Both the position numbers and the translations under genes were made by a program. From DASYUM01 sp036001225 (GTDB taxonomy: Bacteria > Methylomirabilota > Methylomirabilia > Rokubacteriales > DASRDR01), in assembly GCA_036001225.1 (NCBI GenBank), contig DASYUM010000330.1, forward strand, positions 1-19,814: DNA of 19,814 nt, written 5' to 3'. This document shows, one piece after another, positions 15,321-19,814 of this stretch (its first letter is position 1; the number at the start of each line of letters is the position of its first letter). Under the pieces are notes generated by a model. The model had not been told where the DNA came from. It worked only from the letters and a program-made list of their open reading frames with translations, and searched no databases.

Positions 15321-15396
15321 TTCGAGCGCCGGCTTTGCCGGCGCAATTCTCCTGGGGGAGGCCTCGGAGGGGGCCGTTGAGGCCCCCTCCGACAAT
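15321..15396. repeat. double-hairpin repeat, unit 2
   Basis: Hairpin A is GCGCCGGC-TTT-GCCGGCGC (15326-15344). Hairpin B is TCGGAGGGGGCC-GTTGA-GGCCCCCTCCGA (15364-15392, 12 bp). It ends 4 nt from the stop codon of the minus-strand ORF at 15397. Together with unit 1 it fills the gene-free space 15038-15396 between two convergent genes, where bidirectional termination or mRNA-end protection would fit. No T-tract follows either stem. A smaller hairpin, ACCACC-N7-GGTGGT (15298-15316), lies between the units. Confidence 0.75.
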
Positions 15397-15600
15397 CTAG
15401 AGATCCTGCCGGGAGACGAAGCCCTCCAGCCGCTCGATCCGCCGACCGCGCCGCTGCACGTAGGTGGCGGCGATCCAGTGTCGGTCGCGGTCGCGGTCGC
15501 GGTTGAGATGGATGACGATGAGGCGCCGCGGCAGCCAAAAGCAGTAGGGCTCGTCGCCGTCCGCGGTCCGGAACCGTACCTTGGGGACCCGCTCCTGCAT
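15397..15600 (-). CDS. small hypothetical basic protein (67 aa)
   Basis: ATG 15600 has AGGGAGGG about 6 nt upstream; the frame is open a further 15 codons, but this ribosome site favours the internal start. The product is basic with a protein-like core (KVRFRTADGDEPYCFWLPRRLIVIHLN) and ends in RRIERLEGFVSRQDL. A run RDRDRDR comes from three tandem GGTCGC hexamers on the plus strand (15483-15500). It looks like a small beta-strand-rich domain, with no membrane segment. No family is recognised. It is read toward the repeat units and lies 147 nt after the zinc-ribbon ORF on the same strand. Confidence 0.55.
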   Translation of the reverse strand: MQERVPKVRFRTADGDEPYCFWLPRRLIVIHLNRDRDRDRHWIAATYVQRRGRRIERLEGFVSRQDL

Positions 15601-15746
15601 CCCGCCCTCCCTCTGGTGTTCGCCGAGTGAGGTCTGGGATAGCACGATCCGTACGGGCCGATCTACTCGGGCTGGCCCCTACGGAGAGGTGGCCGGGGGG
15701 AACCCGGCAGAGGGTGGCGTCCTCCGCGCGTTCGCCGGGGTGGCGA

Positions 15747-15920
15747 TCAGCGGCGCCGCCCGGGTCCGCGCCGTGGACGTCGGCCGGCCTTTCGCGGCCC
15801 CGGCGTCTTGTTCGGGGACGGCGGACACTGGATGTGCTCGGGTTGGCCGCCGACCCTGACGTATCCGTACCCCACAGCGATTCGCTGACCACACCGAGTG
15901 CAGATCAGCGGACCTGGCAT
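15747..15920 (-). CDS. small zinc-ribbon-like protein (57 aa)
   Basis: ATG 15920 is preceded by AGGA with 5 nt spacing, which supports it over the longer frame beginning at 15992. The N-terminal half reads PGPLICTRCGQRIAVGYGYVRVGG then EHIQC, giving a CxxC...HxxC pattern that could bind one zinc ion (ligands near residues 6, 9, 28 and 31). The C-terminal half is a Pro/Arg-rich tail, possibly disordered and nucleic-acid-binding. Function is unknown; small zinc ribbons of this size often contact RNA or protein partners. An inverted repeat lies upstream at 15972-16005. Confidence 0.6.
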   Translation of the reverse strand: MPGPLICTRCGQRIAVGYGYVRVGGQPEHIQCPPSPNKTPGPRKAGRRPRRGPGRRR

Positions 15921-15971
15921 ACGGATCCTGTGCGGTTGACCGGCGTTTGGGCTCGCTACATGGATGGCTCT

Positions 15972-16005
15972 GTCCGTGGAGTACAGCAACACTCATGCCA
16001 CGGAC
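15972..16005. repeat. inverted repeat GTCCGTGG-N18-CCACGGAC
   Basis: Two perfect 8-base arms (15972-15979 and 15998-16005) enclose 18 nt, about 50 nt upstream of the zinc-ribbon ORF start. There is no T-run after the stem on either strand, so it is not a standard terminator. It could be an operator or a leader hairpin. The surrounding stretch 15921-16093 shows no other gene; a second, 7-bp hairpin CCTCGCC-GAA-GGCGAGG lies at 16067-16083, just past the stop of the next minus-strand ORF. Confidence 0.45.
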
Positions 16006-16093
16006 GGAAAAACGCGGCCCGCCCGGGGAGCCGCGGAGGGTCGTCCCGCTGACAACCCCCGGTGACCCTCGCCGAAGGCGAGGCCCGGAGCGG

Positions 16094-16351
16094 CTACCCG
16101 TTCGACACGGCCGCGTCGGTCTCCTCGGTCTCCGTCACGATGAAGCCGAGTCGCCGCCACATCTCGTCGGGCGGTGTCCGGCGCTGACCGCGTCGGCGCT
16201 CGACCGGCACGTCTTGTACGATGACGCGCCGATCGCGGTGGCGCCGATCCACGATCACGAACGCCCGGATTTCGCGGAACGTCTCGGCCAGGTGTTCGAG
16301 GAGATCGATTCGGTCAGCCCGCACCACGACCAGGAAGCTCGAGGCATGCAT
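16094..16351 (-). CDS. hypothetical protein (85 aa)
   Basis: The frame is open from ATG 16405, but the protein-like part begins at ATG 16351 (MHASSFLVVVRADR). Neither start has a clear ribosome site, so the start is uncertain and the protein may be 103 aa. Residues 5-45 look like a beta-alpha-beta unit (FLVVVRADR, LLEHLAETF, IRAFVIVDRR). Then comes an Arg-rich segment (RRHRDRR, ERRRGQRR) and a C-terminal MWRRLGFIVTETEE. No family is named. The pattern of a short strand-helix-strand followed by repeated Arg motifs may be a conserved small domain of this lineage. It lies downstream of the receiver gene on the same strand. Confidence 0.6.
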   Translation of the reverse strand: MHASSFLVVVRADRIDLLEHLAETFREIRAFVIVDRRHRDRRVIVQDVPVERRRGQRRTPPDEMWRRLGFIVTETEETDAAVSNG

Positions 16352-16486
16352 GGCGTTCAGTAGAGCAGGGACTGTGCCACGCCCGATCGCCGTCCTGGCG
16401 GGCATTTAGCTCTGGGGCGCCGGTGTCCGGACCGGCGAAGTGTCGAAAAATCCGGCGGCTCGACAGTGCGGCGGCAGGGCGCGCCG

Positions 16487-17050
16487 CTACCGGGAGGCGC
16501 CGTGATCCGGCCGCGGCCGGCGGGAAGGGCGCGGCGGCGCCCCCGGCCGGCGCCGGCTCGAGGTGAGGCGCAGGATCAGCCCCAGGAGCTCGTCGTAGTG
16601 GATCGGCTTGGTCAGGTGGGCGTCGAAGCCGTGCTCGAAGGTCCGGCGGAAGTCGAGGTCGCCGCCGAGCGCGGTCACGGCCACCACCGGGATCCCGGCC
16701 CATCGGGGGTCTTGCTGGAGGTGACGGATCAGGGCGAAGCCGTCCATGACCGGCATGAGCAGGTCGAGCAGGATCGCATCCGGCTGCTCGCGGGACAGGA
16801 TGTCGAGTGCGTGCTGGCCGTGTTCGGCGAGCGAGACCCGGGCGCCGTCGCGGGTCAGGAGCTGCTCGAGGATCTCGCGGCTGTCGCGATGGTCCTCCAC
16901 GACCAGGATTCCGAGGCCTGCCAGGGGCGGCCGGCCGGCGGCGGGCCGAGGCCTCGGAGCGGGGCGCACGGCGGGCGGCGCCGGCGCCGGCCGCCGGCGA
17001 CGACTTCCCTGGCGGCGCCCCGCCTTCAGGTAGACGCTGAAGCTGGCCAT
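16487..17050 (-). CDS. stand-alone response regulator receiver protein (187 aa)
   Basis: ATG 17050 follows an AGGAGGGGGGAC. Residues about 46-165 form one CheY-like receiver domain: acidic pocket Glu52-Asp53 (LVVEDHRDS), phosphoacceptor Asp96 (ILLDLLMPVMDG), Thr126 (AVTA) and Lys148 (LTKP). The first 45 residues are an Arg/Pro/Ala-rich extension starting MASFSVYLKAGRR, and the last 24 are another Arg/Pro-rich tail. No DNA-binding or enzymatic output domain is present, so it likely passes a phosphoryl signal or acts by protein contact. Its histidine kinase is not in the window. It lies 103 nt downstream of the MetE-like gene on the same strand. Confidence 0.88.
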   Translation of the reverse strand: MASFSVYLKAGRRQGSRRRRPAPAPPAVRPAPRPRPAAGRPPLAGLGILVVEDHRDSREILEQLLTRDGARVSLAEHGQHALDILSREQPDAILLDLLMPVMDGFALIRHLQQDPRWAGIPVVAVTALGGDLDFRRTFEHGFDAHLTKPIHYDELLGLILRLTSSRRRPGAPPRPSRRPRPDHGASR

Positions 17051-17153
17051 GCCGAGGTCCCCCCTCCTGGGCCAAACGGGGATGGCTTCTTCGTTACCAG
17101 ATTTCTCGAACGGTGGTCAAGCGCCGCGGCTCGGGTCCCGACCCGCGTCGGTC

Positions 17154-18278
17154 CTAGTGCCACACTTCCCGCGCGGTCTCCACGACCAGCCGCAGCTTCG
17201 CCCACTGGTCGTCCTCGGAGAGGAGGTTGCCCTCCATCGTGGAGGCGAACCCACACTGGGGACTCACGGCGAGCCGCTCGAGCGGGACGTAGCGCGCCGC
17301 CGCCTCGATCCGCCGGACCAGCTCGCGATGCGACTCGAGCTCGGGCCGCTTGCTGCTGACCAGCCCGAGGACCACCGTCTTCCCACGGGGCACGAACCGG
17401 AGTGGCTCGAAGGTGCCCGAGCGCGCGTCGTCGTACTCCAGCAGGAACCGGTCCACCTGGAGGGTGCCGAAGAGCTTCTCGGCGATCGGATCGTAGCCGC
17501 CCTCGGCGTACCAGTGGCTGCGATTGTTGCCCCGACAGAGGTGGATGGCCAGCGTCACCCCCGGGCGGCGGGCGCCCTCCAGGCAGGCGTTGTCGGCGCG
17601 GACCGCCTCTTCGAGCGCCGCCTCGGGGTCGAGTCCCATCTCGGTCTGGATGTAGTCCCGCCACTTGGGATCGATGTAGTAGCTGTAGCGGGGGGCGTCG
17701 ATCTGGAGGTACGCCACGCCCTCCGCGACCAACGCCTGCACCTCGGCCTTGAGGATGGCGACGATGTCCCAGAGGAGCGCGGAGTGGCTCGGGTAGACCT
17801 TGTCGGTCACGCCCCGCTTGTACGCGATGGCCGGGAACTGGGTGGCGCTGGGGAGGGTCATCTTGATCGCGCCGGGGCTGTGAGCGCGGAGGAACGGCAG
17901 CTCGTGCCCGGTCAGGCGCCGGAGCGGCCGCAGCTTGCCGGTGACGACGCCGGCGACGCTGCTGACCGGCGCGCCGGCGCCGCTCCCCGCCTGCCAGCTC
18001 CGGGCCACCGCGTCGCCGAAGTCGAAGCCGTCGACCGCGTCGGTGAAGTCGCTCATGAAGTTGCGCCGGCGCAGCTCGCCGTCGGTGAAGACCTCGAATC
18101 CCAGGTCCCGCTGTTTGGCGAGGACCCGAAGGATGTGGCGGTCCTCGAGCGCCCGGAGAGGCTCGGAATCCGGCCCGGGCGTGCGGTGCGCCTCCAGCAG
18201 ATCGGCCGGGCGCAGGAAGCTGCCAACTTGGTCGGCCCGGTACGGCGTGGGTTGCGGCGCGGCGGCCGGCACGGCCAT
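17154..18278 (-). CDS. MetE C-terminal-like (cobalamin-independent methionine synthase II family) methyltransferase, 374 aa
   Basis: The protein matches the zinc-containing C-terminal barrel of cobalamin-independent methionine synthase but lacks the N-terminal half, as in the short archaeal/bacterial MetE-like group. Zinc ligands are recognisable: His246-x-Cys248 (IHLCRGN), Glu281 (LLEYDD) and Cys342 (SPQCGF). The usual QIDEP loop reads QIDAP (192-196), which is seen in relatives of unknown substrate. DGEL.R..F near 66-74 is also typical. It should transfer a methyl group to a thiol; homocysteine and the methyl donor are presumed from the family, not shown. A GTG one codon upstream is a possible alternative start, and no clear ribosome site is seen. 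It is divergent from a branched-chain-type transporter operon. Confidence 0.88.
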   Translation of the reverse strand: MAVPAAAPQPTPYRADQVGSFLRPADLLEAHRTPGPDSEPLRALEDRHILRVLAKQRDLGFEVFTDGELRRRNFMSDFTDAVDGFDFGDAVARSWQAGSGAGAPVSSVAGVVTGKLRPLRRLTGHELPFLRAHSPGAIKMTLPSATQFPAIAYKRGVTDKVYPSHSALLWDIVAILKAEVQALVAEGVAYLQIDAPRYSYYIDPKWRDYIQTEMGLDPEAALEEAVRADNACLEGARRPGVTLAIHLCRGNNRSHWYAEGGYDPIAEKLFGTLQVDRFLLEYDDARSGTFEPLRFVPRGKTVVLGLVSSKRPELESHRELVRRIEAAARYVPLERLAVSPQCGFASTMEGNLLSEDDQWAKLRLVVETAREVWH

Positions 18279-18362
18279 CACGCCCGACGCGGTGAGGCGC
18301 CATCCATGGTCACACCCCCGGGGCCAACCGTGCCGCGCTCGGCTCGGCTATCGGCGGGCCGA

Positions 18363-18392
18363 TTGACATGCCCGAACCGTTTTGGGTATGGT
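18363..18392 (+). promoter_or_regulatory. sigma-70-type promoter of the branched-chain-type ABC operon
   Basis: A perfect -35 TTGACA (18363-18368) is followed after 18 nt by TATGGT (18387-18392), a 4/6 match to TATAAT. It lies in the divergent space between the MetE-like gene and the binding-protein gene and leaves a leader of about 100 nt before the ATG at 18497. Confidence 0.6.
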
Positions 18393-18496
18393 CGGACAGC
18401 CGCGTGGCGGCCGTCAAGCCAGTTCCCGGAGGGGTCGTACCTGCCCCGTCCCTGCGTTCCCGAGCGCTCCGCCCGCCCGTGATCGAGGAGGGTGCG

Positions 18497-19702
18497 ATGA
18501 GACAGCGTGTGCGAATCCCCAAGCCGTTCGTCTTGCTGATCGCGTTCGGGCTCGGCGCCTGGCCGGCCGTCGCTGCCGCGCAGGCGATCAAGGTCGGGGC
18601 GGCGGTCCCCTTGACCGGTCGCTACGGCGCCGGCGGCGCCCAGGCCCGCGCCGGGTACGAGATCGCGGTCGAGGAGATCAACCGGGCGGGCGGGGTGACG
18701 GTCGCCGGCAAGAAGGTGCCGCTCGAGCTGACCGTGCTCGACGACGAGTCCGACGCGACCAAGACGGTGAGCCGCTACGAGACGCTGGCCGCCCAGGGGG
18801 TCGTCGCCTACCTGGGCACCTTCGGCTCCGACCTCCACGCCGCCGCCGCCTCGGTGGCCGAGAAGAACAAGGTTCCCTACCTGGGTGTCGCCTTCGCGCT
18901 CCACAAGATCCACCAGCAGGGGTTCCGCTACCTCTTCTCGCCATTCTGGAAGTCGCCCGACATCGGTCAGCAGCTCGTCCCGCTCCTCGCGTCGATCCCC
19001 GCCGCCGAGCGGCCCAAGCGAGTGGCCATTTTCCTGGAGAAGACGGACTGGGGCCGGGAGATGGCGGCCGCCTGGGTGGAGGCGGGAAGGGCCGCCGGGT
19101 ACGAGGTCGTGTCCCAAGGCGAGTACGCGCCGGGAGCCAAGGACTACTCCGACGTGATCCTCAAGGCGAAGGCCGCTCAGGCCGACGCCCTCTTCGGTCT
19201 CCCGACGCCGCCCGACGGCATGGCGATGGTCAAGCAGATGAAGGAGCTGGACTTCAACCCGAAGCTCGCGCTCCTGATCCGGGCGCCCGACGTCCCGGTC
19301 TGGGCGAAGAACCTGGGCAAGGACGGCGACTACGTGCTCCTGGCGCCCGGCTGGCACCACTCGATGAAGTACCCCGGCGTGGCCGAGCTGAACGCGGAGC
19401 ACCAGAAGCGCTTCGGGCGGCCAGCCGACCCGATCACCGGACCGGCCTATGCTTGTGTCCAGGTCCTGGCGGCGGCCCTCACCAAGGCCGGCGCCGCCGA
19501 CCGGGAGAAGGTGCGCGAGGCCATCGCGGCGACCGACCTCACGAACACGGTGATCGGGCCGGTCAAGTTCCGGCCCGATGGCACCGGGGTGGTCCAGGGC
19601 GCCTTCATCCAGTGGATCAACGGTAAGCAGGAGCTGGTCTGGCCGAAGGAATTCGCGACGGCGCCGCTCGCGTACCCGGCCCCGCCCTTCTCCAAGCGCT
19701 GA
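18497..19702 (+). CDS. ABC transporter substrate-binding protein, branched-chain amino acid type (LivJ-like), 401 aa
   Basis: ATG 18497 is preceded by GAGGAGGG. A Sec signal peptide covers about residues 1-30 (basic RQRVRIPK, hydrophobic core, AAAQA), and the mature part begins IKVGAAVPLTGRYG, the standard opening of Peripla_BP_6 proteins. GYEIAVEEINRAGGV and the VLDDESDATKTVSRYETL segment are typical of this family, as is AVAYLGTFGS-like ligand-contact sequence. It should bind a small ligand in the periplasm and deliver it to a Liv-type permease. Many such proteins in soil lineages bind aromatic acids or other carboxylates, so leucine specificity should not be assumed. A hairpin and the ATPase gene follow directly. 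Confidence 0.93.
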   Translation: MRQRVRIPKPFVLLIAFGLGAWPAVAAAQAIKVGAAVPLTGRYGAGGAQARAGYEIAVEEINRAGGVTVAGKKVPLELTVLDDESDATKTVSRYETLAAQGVVAYLGTFGSDLHAAAASVAEKNKVPYLGVAFALHKIHQQGFRYLFSPFWKSPDIGQQLVPLLASIPAAERPKRVAIFLEKTDWGREMAAAWVEAGRAAGYEVVSQGEYAPGAKDYSDVILKAKAAQADALFGLPTPPDGMAMVKQMKELDFNPKLALLIRAPDVPVWAKNLGKDGDYVLLAPGWHHSMKYPGVAELNAEHQKRFGRPADPITGPAYACVQVLAAALTKAGAADREKVREAIAATDLTNTVIGPVKFRPDGTGVVQGAFIQWINGKQELVWPKEFATAPLAYPAPPFSKR

Positions 19703-19704
19703 GC

Positions 19705-19814
19705 TTGACCGCCGGGGGGGACTGGGGGAGGAGCAGCGCTCCCCCCCAGCCCGAACGACCGCTCCTCACCTGCGAAGGCGTCTCCAAGGCCTTCGCGGGG
19801 GTGCGAGCGGTCCG
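19705..19814 (+). CDS. ABC transporter ATP-binding protein, LivG/LivF-like (N-terminus only)
   Basis: The frame ending PLLTCEGVSKAFAGVRAV at the right edge is the first beta-strand of a branched-chain-type ABC ATPase (compare L.V..VSK.FGG..A). The Walker A motif would lie just beyond the window. The only candidate start seen in frame is TTG 19705, 3 nt after the binding-protein stop; the first ~20 codons would then be Gly/Pro-rich and overlap a hairpin. The true start is uncertain. Confidence 0.65.
   Translation, partial: MTAGGDWGRSSAPPQPERPLLTCEGVSKAFAGVRAV
19722..19749 (+). other. stem-loop between binding-protein and ATPase genes
   Basis: CTGGGGGAG (19722-19730) pairs with CTCCCCCCCAG (19739-19749) around an 8-nt loop, with a two-base bulge in the C-run. 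There is no T-tract. A stem placed right after a binding-protein gene often protects that mRNA or reduces expression of downstream genes. Confidence 0.5.

Noticed and set aside
15121..15396. CRISPR-like or IS-like array
   Set aside because: Only two imperfect units are present, without uniform spacers, cas genes or a transposase; a hairpin repeat family explains it better.
16364..16379. Second sigma-54-like sequence on the minus strand (TGGCAC-N5-CTGC)
   Set aside because: Spacing is right but TTGC is degenerate, and it would place the transcript start almost at the ATG 16351 with no ribosome site; no activator is nearby. Probably chance.

Overview
This window is very GC-rich bacterial chromosome with tightly packed, strongly GC3-biased genes. 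It carries an outer-membrane barrel gene (so a Gram-negative envelope), a peptide ABC transporter, the start of a branched-chain amino acid type ABC operon, a MetE-like enzyme and an RraA-family protein. By inference this mix fits a soil or subsurface lineage such as Rokubacteria/Methylomirabilota or a neighbouring deep-branching group. No rRNA, tRNA, CRISPR array, insertion sequence or phage gene was seen.

Region 1 (1-4529) is the most unusual part. A minus-strand gene runs off the left edge and encodes a sigma-54 activator (AAA+ domain and Fis-type helix-turn-helix, with no N-terminal receiver) fused in frame to a degenerate nucleotidyl-cyclase-like domain and a second, STAND-like ATPase. 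Its start faces a textbook sigma-54 promoter (TGGCAC-N5-TTGC, 2702-2717). That promoter heads a plus-strand run of three unrecognised small ORFs (61, 53 and 70 aa, the first two with one membrane segment each) and a membrane-anchored alpha/beta hydrolase. I read this as a self-contained sensor-regulator plus small-membrane-protein operon. It is the best candidate for an undescribed system here.

Region 2 (4530-7544) holds a small minus-strand ORF between genes, a D-2-hydroxyacid dehydrogenase, a POTRA-less Omp85-type barrel protein and a convergent 68-aa hypothetical protein.

Region 3 (7654-15037) is a plus-strand catabolic/uptake block: a penicillin-acylase-family Ntn hydrolase without a visible signal peptide, a Tat-exported oligopeptide-binding protein, two Dpp/Opp-type permeases overlapping by 8 nt, an RraA-family protein and exonuclease III. 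The transporter ATPases are not in the window. A simple joint role would be uptake of amide or peptide compounds and cytoplasmic hydrolysis, but this is inference.

Region 4 (15038-16405) is sparse. It has two tandem double-hairpin repeat units whose stems differ by compensatory changes. One unit contains a ~44-bp element that recurs inverted at 11689-11731 inside the transporter operon. Three small minus-strand ORFs follow, one with a CxxC...HxxC zinc-ribbon pattern.

Region 5 (16487-19814) has a stand-alone receiver protein and a MetE-C-terminal-like methyltransferase on the minus strand. Divergent from these is a branched-chain-type substrate-binding protein with a TTGACA promoter, then a hairpin and the first codons of its ABC ATPase at the right edge.
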